A stretch of 54,838 bases of DNA, taken from the NCBI GenBank assembly GCA_016744705.1, contig JADGDU010000028.1:1-54838 (forward strand). The letters are read 5' to 3'. This document shows positions 1-8,577 of the stretch, piece by piece. Source of the DNA: Candidatus Krumholzibacteriia bacterium. GTDB lineage: Bacteria; Krumholzibacteriota; Krumholzibacteriia; LZORAL124-64-63. Position numbers and translations under genes: made by a program. The notes beneath the pieces are model-generated. The model was not told where the DNA came from, searched no databases, and was given only the letters and a program-made list of their open reading frames with translations. Positions within the stretch are counted from its first letter, which is position 1. Each line of letters begins with the position of its first letter.

Positions 1-1303
1 CTGTAATATCAAAAGCAACCAACCCTCCAGTTTGAGTGGCCAGGTAGGCATGATTTCCGGAGACACTGATTTTGGATGCAATACCCGCAGTAAAACGACT
101 TGCGACCCGAGAAGGTTGAGTCGGATCGGAAATATCAATCACACCCAACCCGCCATAACCTTGGGCAGTCAATGCATGATCTCCCACAACCTGAACATCC
201 ATCCCGAAGCCACCCAAAGCGGTATTGCCCGCCTCATAAGGACTGGTGGGATCCATCAGGGTGACGACTTTAAATCCTGCGCCAAAATCACACAGATAGG
301 CCTTGTTACCTTCTACTTCAACATTTGCGCAAGTTCCATCGGTATCGAAAGTAAAATCCAGGACGGGTAAGCTGGGATTGGATACATCCAAAACGATCAT
401 GCCGATAGTACCTGCACTTAGGTAGACCCTATCTCCAACCCATTGCAAACCACCCAGTTCGCTAGAAACCAAATAGGTACCCAACTCGTAGGGATTAGTA
501 GGATCGCTGATGTCTATGGCAATCATTCCAATGCCTCTATCAGACAGAAATGCAAGATTGCCTTCAACCGAGACATCGTAGGCATAACCTGGAGAATCAT
601 ATGCACCCGCCAGAACCGGGAAGGTCGGGTCGGTCACATCCAGAACGACCAAGCCTGCTTCTCCAGCGGTCACAAAAGCATAGTTTCCATCCACCTCAAG
701 ACTCACTACCCCATTTGTCGTCACGTATCCCCCAACATAAAAAGGATCGCTGGGGCTGGTAATATCAAAAATGGCAACTCCATCGCCGCCAATGCTCATA
801 TACACGTAATTTCCCTCAACAAAAAGCCCGATTGCCACCTCTGATGTGCCCGCACTACCCACTGTACTGACTGATGTTGGGTCACTGATGTCCAATACTC
901 GTAAGCCACCGCTGTGATCCGCCACATAAAGGTAATTTCCGCTCACATGAACCTGATAAGCATATCCGGGTGTATCTTCATTGGCTACCACCACAGGATT
1001 GCTTGCATCGGAAATATCCAAGATTTGCACACCTGCATAACCATCTGCTACATAGGCATAATCACCATCAACTGAAATTCCACGGGCGTAGTTCCCAAGA
1101 TCCACACGACCTTCAAGAGTGACCTCAAAGGGAAAGAGTTGAAGCAATTCCAAATCAGTGTTCCAGTCAGCAGTGGTGGCGTTGTGATTCATATGGGTAG
1201 TGGTTGAAAAGTCCTCACTGATATTTATTTGGGCAGCTGCCAAACCAAACTGAAAAAGGTTCAACGCTAAAAGAGAAACTTGAACCAGCCTGATAATCGT
1301 CAT
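1..1303 (-). CDS. Secreted LVIVD-repeat beta-propeller protein (3' end beyond the window)
   Basis: The minus-strand frame is open from the ATG at 1303 to the left edge, about 434 codons, so the C-terminus is missing. A hydrophobic N-terminus ending near GLAAAQ looks like a signal peptide. The rest is a series of roughly 40-50-residue repeats of the form 'V.GNYAYVAD...GL.VLDISDPT.P', for example GDYAYVADGYAGVQILDISD and GNYLYVADHSGGLRVLDISD. This is the LVIVD repeat, which builds beta-propellers in surface or secreted proteins of FCB-type bacteria. An AAGGA ribosome site lies just upstream of the ATG. The function and ligand are unknown. A C-terminal sorting domain like those of the secreted proteins at 27.5 and 47 kb may lie outside the window. 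Confidence 0.8.
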   Translation of the reverse strand, partial: MTIIRLVQVSLLALNLFQFGLAAAQINISEDFSTTTHMNHNATTADWNTDLELLQLFPFEVTLEGRVDLGNYARGISVDGDYAYVADGYAGVQILDISDASNPVVVANEDTPGYAYQVHVSGNYLYVADHSGGLRVLDISDPTSVSTVGSAGTSEVAIGLFVEGNYVYMSIGGDGVAIFDITSPSDPFYVGGYVTTNGVVSLEVDGNYAFVTAGEAGLVVLDVTDPTFPVLAGAYDSPGYAYDVSVEGNLAFLSDRGIGMIAIDISDPTNPYELGTYLVSSELGGLQWVGDRVYLSAGTIGMIVLDVSNPSLPVLDFTFDTDGTCANVEVEGNKAYLCDFGAGFKVVTLMDPTSPYEAGNTALGGFGMDVQVVGDHALTAQGYGGLGVIDISDPTQPSRVASRFTAGIASKISVSGNHAYLATQTGGLVAFDIT

Positions 1304-1703
1304 CTTATCGTCCTTTGGTGTCACAGCATTTATTCCTGTCATTACCCTCCTTGTTTGGACTCCCTGGGTTTTCTCCCACTAAATATTTAAAAAAAGGGCG
1401 ATTGTCTCGGTTGATTCTCTGGAATTACCTTCAAATCACTTCCGCCATTGAATTTCCGCCCAACTCCCTGATTACTAGCTGGATTACTGCTTGTCTTACA
1501 ATCACGATTAACAGAGAAGATCTGGTGCCAATCATGATGGGTGTGGAGACATTTGATGACCTGATTAATGATAAAAAGGCGACATTTAAAGGTGATCGAA
1601 AGGTTTTTGACGCATTGCGCTCGGCACTGGTAAACTTTGATATGTTTTTTGAAATTATGCCTGGTACGGGAGATAAGAAGCTGACTCAACCACAGGTAAA
1701 ACC
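1304..1703. other. Region between the LVIVD gene and the ATL gene
   Basis: No intact gene was recognised in this 400-base stretch. Its right part holds a plus-strand remnant of an alkylsulfatase C-terminal domain, listed separately. The left part, about 1310-1480, is A+T-rich and should contain the promoter of the leftward LVIVD gene, but I see no convincing -35/-10 pair. Confidence 0.4.
1480..1683 (+). pseudogene. Remnant of an alkyl/aryl-sulfatase C-terminal (SCP2-like) domain
   Basis: The plus frame here encodes ITINREDLVPIMMG, TFDDLIND, FKGDRKVFDALRSALVNF and FEIMPGT. This is the typical pattern of the C-terminal sterol-carrier-like domain of linear alkylsulfatases (Alkyl_sulf_C): 'lTinR.dLv.vm.G..tfddLi..gka...GDrsvfdaLrsaLv.Fd..FeI.PGT'. 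Only about 65 residues are recognisable. The metallo-beta-lactamase and dimerisation domains, hundreds of residues upstream in the family, are absent. The frame then runs without a stop straight into the antisense strand of the ATL gene. I infer a decayed fragment left by a rearrangement near 1690. A frame this well conserved suggests recent loss. Confidence 0.6.
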
Positions 1704-2018
1704 TCAGTCGATCCAGCCAAACCGCGCCAAGTCGATGCGCCCGGTGGCCGAGAACTCCACGCCCTCGTCCTCCAGGAGCAGACGCTGTTCCTCTTCAGAG
1801 TCGGGTGAGCCTCGCTCTGAGATCCGTCCACCGGCCCCGATCACCCGGAACCACGGCACCGGACTGTGCTCCGGCAGCTCGCGCAGGGCCCGTCCCACCA
1901 GCCGCGCCCGGCCCGGCAGATCGGCCCGCTCGGCCACCTGGCCGTAGGTGGCCACCTTTCCTGCGGGAATGGCGGTCACCGCCGCCCAGATGCGTTCGAT
2001 TTTAGCGTAGTCAGTCAT
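1704..2018 (-). CDS. Alkyltransferase-like protein (ATL), MGMT DNA-binding-domain family
   Basis: This 104-residue protein corresponds to the isolated C-terminal DNA-binding domain of O6-alkylguanine-DNA alkyltransferase. It shows IPAGKVATYGQVAE (helix-turn-helix region), GRALRELP, and PWFRVI where true transferases have PCHRV. Replacement of the active cysteine by tryptophan defines ATL proteins, which bind O6-alkylguanine lesions without repairing them and pass them to nucleotide excision repair. The family usually reads PWHRV, so Phe in place of His is slightly unusual. The ribosome site before the ATG is weak. It stands alone, next to a sulfatase remnant, with no neighbours suggesting an operon. 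Confidence 0.88.
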   Translation of the reverse strand: MTDYAKIERIWAAVTAIPAGKVATYGQVAERADLPGRARLVGRALRELPEHSPVPWFRVIGAGGRISERGSPDSEEEQRLLLEDEGVEFSATGRIDLARFGWID

Positions 2019-2525
2019 TTCACGATCTTGTAGCAGATGAGTTCCCCTGGGCCTACTGAAAAGCCCATAACCAAGTTCATTTCCTCGGACGCTTAGAATT
2101 CTAAAGAATTTTCAGGGCTATTTCGCTGGAATTGTTTCCGCGAAATAAAATACAATCTTGTATCGCAGGGCATTTTTACAAACAGATTCAAAATACCCGC
2201 AACAACGGACAGGCCTCCGCTTCACCAACCCAAGGTGAGGTGGTTCACCTGAAGTCTATCCAGAGACAGCACAACGAAAACATACAAGGTTCTGAAGGTG
2301 ATGGCTGCAATCTCTGATGGACGTGAGCCTGTCTCAATGGCTGGGCAGGACACAAATTCCCCCTGAGTGCGCTCTGCCGGACGCACAAATGGAATCTCGT
2401 GGGAACTGATTGAGTCAGATGCCCTTTTTAACTGAACCGGATGTGATAGATAATTACAAAGGGAGCTGAGAATAAAATCTCAGCTCCCTTTTCTGGTCAT
2501 TCCAAAATTTGCCAACAAATCCCGG
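2019..2525. other. Intergenic region between the ATL and triple-RidA genes
   Basis: About 500 bases hold no gene I can support. A 12-bp perfect palindrome (TTAGAATTCTAA, 2093-2104) lies about 75 bases upstream of the ATL start and could be an operator. A strong hairpin at 2458-2491 is listed separately. Short plus-strand frames here lack a ribosome site and family resemblance. Confidence 0.5.
2458..2491. terminator. Bidirectional intrinsic-terminator-like hairpin
   Basis: AAAGGGAGCTGAG and CTCAGCTCCCTTT form a perfect 13-bp stem around an 8-nt loop. It sits about 35 bases past the stop of the leftward triple-RidA gene, so it most likely ends that transcript. The U-tract is short on both strands. 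Confidence 0.65.
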
Positions 2526-3797
2526 TTATACTATGGGAGGTGTGCCTTCTTCATTTCCAACAACAGCATCAATTTGCACCAAAGCATCTTCCAGCAAAGC
2601 CGATACGCCCACAATTCGGCGTGCAGGAACACCTCCAGGGAAGAAGGTGACATAAGCTTCATCGATGGCATCAATATCTGCGATATTCTTCAGGGCGATG
2701 TTGATTTTCACCACATCAGCCATACGATGGTCAATGCTTTCGACAATGGCCTTGATGTTGTTCAAGCACTGCCCGGCCTGCTCTTTGACACCACCGGCCA
2801 CAACTTTGCCCGTATTGGGATCAATGCCCAACTGAGCGGAGATGTGATTGTAATGTGAGAAGGCCACCGTTTGGGTGGAGAGAGAATCCTTAGGAGCATT
2901 GTCGGTGTTGTTGGCTTCAATGATGAGTCCATGCCTGTCTTCAACAGCTTGTGGAGGCGTGCCATCACCGTGAGATACTACGGCTTCCATTTGCACCAAA
3001 GCATGCATGGGCAAAGCAGCAACTTCCACGGTGGTCCGTGCAGGCAAATAACCTACAGCCCGGGCAATACCAGAGTCCGGGAAAAAGGTGCTGTACACTT
3101 CGTTGACAGCATCCAGATCCGAGAGGTCTTTCAGGAAAATTGTCATTCTCACAATATCATCAAACGGAACATCGATGCTCCCCAAAATGGCTTTGATGTT
3201 CTTCAAACACTGGCTGGCCTGCTCTTTGACACCACCAGCGACAATGACACCAGATTGGGGATCAATGGGCAACTGAGCGGTAATATTATTGTAATGAGAG
3301 AACGATACAGTCTGGGTGGACAGAGCACAAATGGGTGCCTTATCCGTGTTGTTGGTCAGTTTGATCAAGTCCCCTGCTTGAGGGGCGTTGGGAATGGAGC
3401 CTACACCGTTGGAAACAAGCGCTTCCACTTGCACCAAAGCATCCATGGGCAAAGCAGCCACGGCCACGGTGGTCCGGGTGGGAAGATATGTTGGGAAGAA
3501 TGATTTATACACTCCATCCACAGCCTCAACATCTTTGATATTTTTTACGAAGACCGTAATGCGGATGATATCGGTCATGGCATGGTCGATGCTGTCCACA
3601 ATGGCTTTGATATTATTGAAGCACTGCTCAGCCTGCTCAATTATGCCACCTTCGACAATTTTTCCCGTTTTGGGGTCAATAGGCAGTTGAGCTGACAGAT
3701 TGTTGTAATGAGAGAAGGCAACAGTTTGTGAACATGGTCCAATACCTTTTGGAGCATTATCCGTATTTCTTGCCAAGACTGCGTTAAAGTCACTCAT
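2526..3797 (-). CDS. Triple-domain RidA/YjgF family protein
   Basis: Three tandem RidA (YjgF/YER057c/UK114) domains of about 125 residues lie on one chain, near residues 8-130, 145-275 and 295-418. Each starts with 'NTD.AP.....TQTVAFSHYNNISAQL.IDP.(S/T)G' and ends with 'PARTTVEVAALPMHALVQ.EAVVS'. RidA proteins deaminate reactive enamine/imine intermediates of PLP enzymes using an arginine in the PAR motif. That Arg is present in all three copies (TRTT, ARTT, ARRI), so each might be active. The acidic residue further on is Glu in domains 1 and 2 and Asp in domain 3. Usual members are single-domain trimers, so this chain could fold as an intramolecular trimer (inference). The start at 3797 follows GGGAG; a longer frame to 3893 lacks homology. 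It is a single-gene unit. Confidence 0.85.
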   Translation of the reverse strand: MSDFNAVLARNTDNAPKGIGPCSQTVAFSHYNNLSAQLPIDPKTGKIVEGGIIEQAEQCFNNIKAIVDSIDHAMTDIIRITVFVKNIKDVEAVDGVYKSFFPTYLPTRTTVAVAALPMDALVQVEALVSNGVGSIPNAPQAGDLIKLTNNTDKAPICALSTQTVSFSHYNNITAQLPIDPQSGVIVAGGVKEQASQCLKNIKAILGSIDVPFDDIVRMTIFLKDLSDLDAVNEVYSTFFPDSGIARAVGYLPARTTVEVAALPMHALVQMEAVVSHGDGTPPQAVEDRHGLIIEANNTDNAPKDSLSTQTVAFSHYNHISAQLGIDPNTGKVVAGGVKEQAGQCLNNIKAIVESIDHRMADVVKINIALKNIADIDAIDEAYVTFFPGGVPARRIVGVSALLEDALVQIDAVVGNEEGTPPIV

Positions 3798-4099
3798 ATC
3801 AGTACTTCTCCCATTTAATTGTTTTTCCACAAGGAAATTAGCTTGACGGTGTCTAAAGGTATTTTCAGACCAAGAATCAAAGCAGGCGCTCAACTTTATT
3901 TTATTCTGTAAAATAAAGTTATCTATGATTTAATTCGTTCACACTGAATATGCAAGAAGAGAATCACGGAACCGCTTGGGCCATTGTATGGAAAATGCTC
4001 GATTTCGTGGGAATATCAGGGCTCAGACACCATTTTAGAGGAATATTGGCAAGAGTCCCAATGCCCAAAAAAAAGTACTATCGAGAAAATTTAAGAGTT
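3798..4099. other. Regulatory region between the rsm22-like and RidA genes
   Basis: This 302-base stretch holds the leader and promoter of the leftward RidA gene, an A+T-rich inverted repeat at 3892-3920, and the 3' end of the eight-gene operon arriving from the right. No gene is supported. Confidence 0.5.
3892..3920. promoter_or_regulatory. Perfect 12-bp A+T-rich inverted repeat (operator-like)
   Basis: AACTTTATTTTA and TAAAATAAAGTT are perfect 12-bp arms around a 5-nt spacer (TTCTG). The element is 95-123 bases upstream of the triple-RidA start, just beyond a possible minus-strand -35 (TTGATT). Its A+T richness and lack of a T-tract suit a repressor site rather than a terminator. The binding protein is unknown. 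Confidence 0.5.
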
Positions 4100-4107
4100 T
4101 TACTCTT
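4093..4107 (-). terminator. Weak hairpin overlapping the operon's last stop codon
   Basis: Read leftwards, AAGAGT and ACTCTT form a 6-bp stem that includes the stop codon of the rsm22-like gene and is followed by AAATTTT. It is a possible but weak terminator for the operon. Confidence 0.3.
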
Positions 4108-5311
4108 CAGTTCCCTTGTACCCACCACTGGTGGACGGCACGATGATGGCCTTGGATTTCCCATCTTTTTGGATTTTGCTTGGCCAGGTCACTCTCAGCA
4201 GATCGCCCGGTTGAGGGCCAGCCATCTTGTTCTTGGGACTTTGCAGCAGCACCAATCCACGGTCACTGCATCCGTAACGACCCATCTGATCCGCAGGTAA
4301 ATCAAAAGTTTCGGAGATAACCCGAACCACCCCCTCACCCTTGTTAGGCCGAGGCGGTGTGGCCGTTTTAATGGGCGGAGTATCGCCCCGGGTCAGCAAT
4401 AAGAAGGACAAACTGGCCCGCTCTTTGGGCAACTTGACCTTACGGCTGAATTTGAAGAGCCATTCTGGAATATCCACCGGCGAGAAGTTGAAATGGCACC
4501 AGGCGCCGCCGCGGTTGCCTGGCATGGCGCACTCCCCGGCATGAGGGCAGGGAGCCACCACCTTCCACCCAGTTGCTAAAGCAGATTGCCGCAAACGCAC
4601 CAACTGCTTGCTGGATGAACGGGTGCCGGGTTCGATGACCAGTATGGCGGCATCGGGCTTCAATAAATTGCTCCACCGCTGCAGCAGAACATCCTCGGCC
4701 GAGACTTCTTCCCCGGGAGCACTGCGGGGTGCATTCAATTCGTTGATGAAGTTTCCGGCCACAATCATATCGGCGGGCCCACTTTTACGGGCTGCACCAA
4801 GATTCTTTTCAGTCTGGATTTTCCAGCCATTGCCTTCTTCTCCAGCCAACCCCATAAATATCTTCTGGCCAGCCTTCAAGGCAGGTTCCGAGCGATCAAA
4901 TCCCACATACTGGTATTGGTGCCCATGCATATGCGGACGCGTCAACCACATGGCTTGTAGAAAGGTCAAGGGTCCACAGCCAAAATCCAGAATGGTTGAG
5001 CCTGGCTTCAAAGAAAAATCCAACCCCTGCAGAAGGCGGGCCTGCCGGTAAATATTCCAAGGCATAAAGTAATGCAGGTAGGCAGCCAGATATTCCGGTC
5101 GCGTCATGTAATCCGGTGGTAAGTTGTCACGTTCGGTGGTTAAGAAGCCAGACAATCTCCGCACTCCGGTAGCCAGGAGTTTGCGGTGTTTCTCCTTCAT
5201 GGGCAGAATCACACGCAAGAGTTCGGGTAATTGGCCCAGGCCTTTGGCCAACGCAGGGTCCGCACTGGGAAAGAGAGCCCCCGGCCGGTTTTTGTCATAA
5301 ATACCACTCAT
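4100..5311 (-). CDS. Rsm22/METTL17-family SAM-dependent methyltransferase-like protein
   Basis: A 403-residue protein with a Rossmann methyltransferase core: glycine-rich SAM motif ILDFGCGPL near residue 108 and YVGFDRS after it. The next conserved part, CPHAGEC...GGAWCHF, is the cysteine cluster of the Rsm22 family (mitochondrial Rsm22/METTL17 and bacterial relatives), thought to carry an Fe-S cluster. The family is associated with assembly of the small ribosomal subunit. The C-terminal 80 residues, rich in Lys and Pro, look like a separate small domain. It is the last gene of the eight-gene operon: its ATG overlaps the hldD stop by 4 nt. The molecular role in bacteria is not settled; the family call is firm. 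Confidence 0.82.
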   Translation of the reverse strand: MSGIYDKNRPGALFPSADPALAKGLGQLPELLRVILPMKEKHRKLLATGVRRLSGFLTTERDNLPPDYMTRPEYLAAYLHYFMPWNIYRQARLLQGLDFSLKPGSTILDFGCGPLTFLQAMWLTRPHMHGHQYQYVGFDRSEPALKAGQKIFMGLAGEEGNGWKIQTEKNLGAARKSGPADMIVAGNFINELNAPRSAPGEEVSAEDVLLQRWSNLLKPDAAILVIEPGTRSSSKQLVRLRQSALATGWKVVAPCPHAGECAMPGNRGGAWCHFNFSPVDIPEWLFKFSRKVKLPKERASLSFLLLTRGDTPPIKTATPPRPNKGEGVVRVISETFDLPADQMGRYGCSDRGLVLLQSPKNKMAGPQPGDLLRVTWPSKIQKDGKSKAIIVPSTSGGYKGTEE

Positions 5312-6282
5312 GAGCTCAAATGCCTGCCGGAGATGAGGTTATTCTGCACATAATCGGCCACGGCATCCTCCAGGATGGTAAAGGGACGGTCGTATCCCGC
5401 CTTTTGAATTTTTTCCATACGCGCTTCGGTATGGTATTGATACTTCCCCAACAGGTGGGCTGGCATCTGAGAATATTCCAGATTGGGCTTCAAATTCATC
5501 GCCATAAAGATGGCACTGATCAGCCGGTTCCAGTCGTTGGCCTCGCCTGTTCCCACGTTGAAAATACCGTTGGTGTCTTTCCGGTCTGCAAACCAAAGAG
5601 CCATATCCACGGCATCTTTTACATAAACAAAATCTCTCAATTGCCCACCATCAACATACTCAGGACGGTCAGATTTAAAGAGCTTCACCACTCCTGCTGC
5701 CACAATCTGTTCATAGCCTTTGCACACCATGGAGCGCATGTCTCCTTTGTGCCATTCGTTGGGCCCATAAACATTAAAAAATTTCAGGCAGACGATCTGG
5801 TCCAGGCACCCCTGCTCCAGGGCCCACATATCAAAATCCTGTTTGGATTTGGCATAAAGATTTAATGGCTTAAGCTTTTTGATCTCGTCATGGTCGTCAT
5901 TGTAACCAAACTCACCATCACCATAAGTGGCCGCGCTGCTGGCGTTGATGAACCGAACATCTGCCGCCAGACAACTCAAACACAAATCCCGGGTGTAGCC
6001 AAAATTGTTGCTATCGAGAAAGGCCGCGTTGGTTTCAGTGGTGCTGCTGCAGGCTCCCATGTGGTAAACACAATCCACATGCTTGGCGTTATCCTTGTCG
6101 GCAAGCCAAGTGCGGAAGGCATCCTTTTCCATGTACTTTTCATACCGTAAAGGGCTCAGGTTTTCATTGCCCTCATCGGTGCCGTACACATCCACCACGA
6201 TGATGTCATCCACACCCCGGCGGTTGAGCTCCCACACAATATTACTGCCGATAAATCCAGCGGCGCCTGTCACTGCAATCAC
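5308..6282 (-). CDS. hldD: ADP-L-glycero-D-manno-heptose 6-epimerase
   Basis: A 324-residue extended SDR enzyme that makes the heptose donor for LPS inner core. It has the NAD(P) motif TGAAGFIGSN at the N-terminus, SSAATYG, the catalytic Y-x3-K (YAKSK), and the family-specific FFNVYGPNEWHKGDMRSM, close to the E. coli enzyme's FNVYGPREGHKGSMAS. Length is normal. The start is GTG at 6282, 5 bases after GGGGGTAG; an ATG is not available. It lies 15 bases after the upstream SDR gene and overlaps the rsm22-like gene by 4 nt. Together with the acyltransferase at 23-24 kb it shows that the organism makes LPS. Other heptose genes are not in this window. Confidence 0.93.
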   Translation of the reverse strand: MIAVTGAAGFIGSNIVWELNRRGVDDIIVVDVYGTDEGNENLSPLRYEKYMEKDAFRTWLADKDNAKHVDCVYHMGACSSTTETNAAFLDSNNFGYTRDLCLSCLAADVRFINASSAATYGDGEFGYNDDHDEIKKLKPLNLYAKSKQDFDMWALEQGCLDQIVCLKFFNVYGPNEWHKGDMRSMVCKGYEQIVAAGVVKLFKSDRPEYVDGGQLRDFVYVKDAVDMALWFADRKDTNGIFNVGTGEANDWNRLISAIFMAMNLKPNLEYSQMPAHLLGKYQYHTEARMEKIQKAGYDRPFTILEDAVADYVQNNLISGRHLSS

Positions 6283-6297
6283 AATTTCTACCCCCGG

Positions 6298-7362
6298 CTA
6301 AAAGAACTTTTTGACGATGCCCAAGGCGCCCTGTTTCCAGGGTACGCGGTGGGACACGCCGGATTGGTTGGCAAATTCATCAAGGCTTTCCAGGTACCAT
6401 TTGAAGTTACGAATCAAAGCATCCTTGTTGGAATGTTGGGGCTTGTAACCCAACACCCGCACAGCTTTGTCGATGGAAACGAAACTGTCGGTGGCCGCCG
6501 TTTCATAGACCCATTTATACAGAGGCGACAAACCCATTTTGTCCAAAATTCGCAAAGCCCAAATCACCGGAGCAGCGGGGAAGCCTTTGACCTTGCCCCC
6601 GTGGCCAGCGTGATCCAGCACTGCCTGCCAATCTTCCCCCATGGTGGTGTACTCACCAGCCCCGATGTTGAAAGTATCATTGACGGTTTTCTCAGGAAGA
6701 GTGCAACACAACCAACAGGCCTGACTCAGATCTTCCACATCCAACAACTGGTAGCGGTTTTTCCCGTCACCAATCATGGGGAATCCCCGGCCATCCATGG
6801 CCCAATCATACAGTAAGGCAAACACACCCAGGCGTTCGGGACCGATAAAACTTTTGGGACGGATGATAGGGACAATCATTCCTTCTGCGCGGAATTCTTC
6901 ACCCACCGCTTCAGCCATCACCTTGGCGTTGCCATAAGGCCCCACCCCATCAAGGTCATCTGTCTCTAGCAAGGGGTGGTGATCGGGGATACCATAAACA
7001 GCAGTGGAGGAGACATGGACAAAACGGTCCACCGAATGGTCCCGGGCTTTTTCCAGCAACAGCCGGGTGCCGTCAATGCCAGTGCTCATGATATCTTTTT
7101 CACTGTACAGAGGAAGCGCCATGGCGCAGTGGATCACTATGTCCACCCCTTGCATGGCTTTTTCTACGGCCTCGGGGTCGCGAATATCTCCCGTTTGGAT
7201 TTCGATTTGGTCTTTGCAATCGGCATAATCAAAAGGGGCATAATCAAGAGAGCGAATGGTGACATCCTTGTCCAGCAAATAGCGGATCAGATTGACACCC
7301 ATGAACCCAGCACCACCGGTTACCAGAACAAGTGGCTTGGGGCTTTCATTTTGGCTTTCCAT
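6298..7362 (-). CDS. NAD-dependent epimerase/dehydratase (extended SDR)
   Basis: About 354 residues with TGGAGFMGVNL for dinucleotide binding, a VVIHCAMALP segment, SSTAVYG and the catalytic YGNAK (Y-x3-K). These place it among nucleotide-sugar or 3-beta-HSD-like extended short-chain dehydrogenases. The exact substrate cannot be read. Position next to hldD suggests sugar-nucleotide or cell-envelope work. ATG at 7362 sits 8 bases after AGGAG; a GTG one codon upstream would be too close. It is separated from htrA by 27 bases. Confidence 0.85.
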   Translation of the reverse strand: MESQNESPKPLVLVTGGAGFMGVNLIRYLLDKDVTIRSLDYAPFDYADCKDQIEIQTGDIRDPEAVEKAMQGVDIVIHCAMALPLYSEKDIMSTGIDGTRLLLEKARDHSVDRFVHVSSTAVYGIPDHHPLLETDDLDGVGPYGNAKVMAEAVGEEFRAEGMIVPIIRPKSFIGPERLGVFALLYDWAMDGRGFPMIGDGKNRYQLLDVEDLSQACWLCCTLPEKTVNDTFNIGAGEYTTMGEDWQAVLDHAGHGGKVKGFPAAPVIWALRILDKMGLSPLYKWVYETAATDSFVSIDKAVRVLGYKPQHSNKDALIRNFKWYLESLDEFANQSGVSHRVPWKQGALGIVKKFF

Positions 7363-7389
7363 CACAATCTCTCCTAAAGACCCTGAGGT

Positions 7390-8577
7390 CTATTTTGATT
7401 CTTCAATGATGATTTTTCCGTCGAACGGAGCGTTTTCTCGTTCGGCCTTAAAATTGATGGCATCTCCCACCTGGGATTCATAAACCAGGCGATACCAGAC
7501 ATCGGAAGAAGAAAGGGCGTGCCCCTCCACTTCGCGAATAATATCCTTGGGACGCAGTCCACTTTTCCATGCTGGAGACCCCGGCAAAACAGCCACAACC
7601 GCGAACCCCACCGGATTTTTCACACCCAAATATTGCATCAAAGCAGGGTGCAATTTCTGCAGATCAAAGCCAAGACTGCCTTCACGGTAATGACCGTACA
7701 GCCGAATTTCTTCCAGCACCTGCTGGACCCTGCTCGATGGCACCGCAAAACCAATGCCAACACTGCCGCCGGCATCACTGAAAATAAACGTATTGATGCC
7801 CACCACTTCACCCTTGGTATTGACCAGGGGCCCGCCACTGTTGCCCGGATTGATGGCCGCATCGGTTTGGATCATGCCCAGATATTCCCGCTCACCACTT
7901 TTGTGTTTGATGTCGCGATTCAAAGCACTGATCACCCCCACGGTGACCGTGGGTTGGGTATCAGCCAGGAGGTACCCATAAGGGGACCCAATGGCGATGG
8001 CCCATTCTCCGACTTTCAGAAAATTGTTCTGGGCAAACTGGGCCACAGGAAAATCGTGCCCCGGAATTTCCAGAATCGCCAGATCAAAGCGATCGATCAC
8101 GTCCACAACCCGTGCCTGGTATTGGCCACCATCGGACAAAGTCACAACCACTTGCACTGCATTTTCCAGGACGTGGCTGTTAGTAACAATGAGTCCATCT
8201 TTGGACACAATGACACCCGAACCCAGGCTCTCCACATGCTGGACCATTTCCCGTTTGGGAAAATACCCCATGCGCTCCCACATCTTCAAGGACGGGTCAT
8301 CAGTTTTCTGGGCCTGGATCACATTGATACTCACCACAGCAGGGGCCACCAAACGGGTCGCCAAAACAATGGCGTTTTCACGCTCTTCAAAAAGGTTCAA
8401 ACCGCTGGAAACCAATCCGTTTTCATCGGCGTGATTGCCCCCGGAAACACTATTCCCTGATCGGAACCATTGGCCCGTAGGAATGCCACCAAACCGCACC
8501 AGCAGCAGGGCGCCGCCTAAGACGACGCCCACCAGGAGTCCAGTCAGGACCCCGGAATTTTTCCGCAAAAAACTCAC
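7390..8577 (-). CDS. HtrA/DegS-like membrane-anchored serine protease with one PDZ domain
   Basis: A 395-residue protein. One N-terminal transmembrane anchor ([14 protein letters not shown]) leaves the rest in the periplasm. The trypsin-like triad is visible: His in VTNSHVLEN, Asp in FDLAILEI and Ser in [12 protein letters not shown] single C-terminal PDZ domain follows ([29 protein letters not shown], quoted here as GSPAWKSGL). One anchor plus one PDZ resembles DegS, which cleaves an anti-sigma factor, but such anchored HtrAs also do general envelope quality control, so I give no symbol. The ATG overlaps the transaldolase stop (ATGA). Confidence 0.9.
   Translation of the reverse strand: MSFLRKNSGVLTGLLVGVVLGGALLLVRFGGIPTGQWFRSGNSVSGGNHADENGLVSSGLNLFEERENAIVLATRLVAPAVVSINVIQAQKTDDPSLKMWERMGYFPKREMVQHVESLGSGVIVSKDGLIVTNSHVLENAVQVVVTLSDGGQYQARVVDVIDRFDLAILEIPGHDFPVAQFAQNNFLKVGEWAIAIGSPYGYLLADTQPTVTVGVISALNRDIKHKSGEREYLGMIQTDAAINPGNSGGPLVNTKGEVVGINTFIFSDAGGSVGIGFAVPSSRVQQVLEEIRLYGHYREGSLGFDLQKLHPALMQYLGVKNPVGFAVVAVLPGSPAWKSGLRPKDIIREVEGHALSSSDVWYRLVYESQVGDAINFKAERENAPFDGKIIIEESK

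Noticed and set aside
2132..2317. 61-codon plus frame in the gap after the ATL gene
   Set aside because: No ribosome site, no hydrophobic or conserved pattern, and the sequence is better explained as intergenic.
7519..8460. Plus-strand frame of 313 codons opposite htrA
   Set aside because: Antisense of a full HtrA protease; no own start signals.
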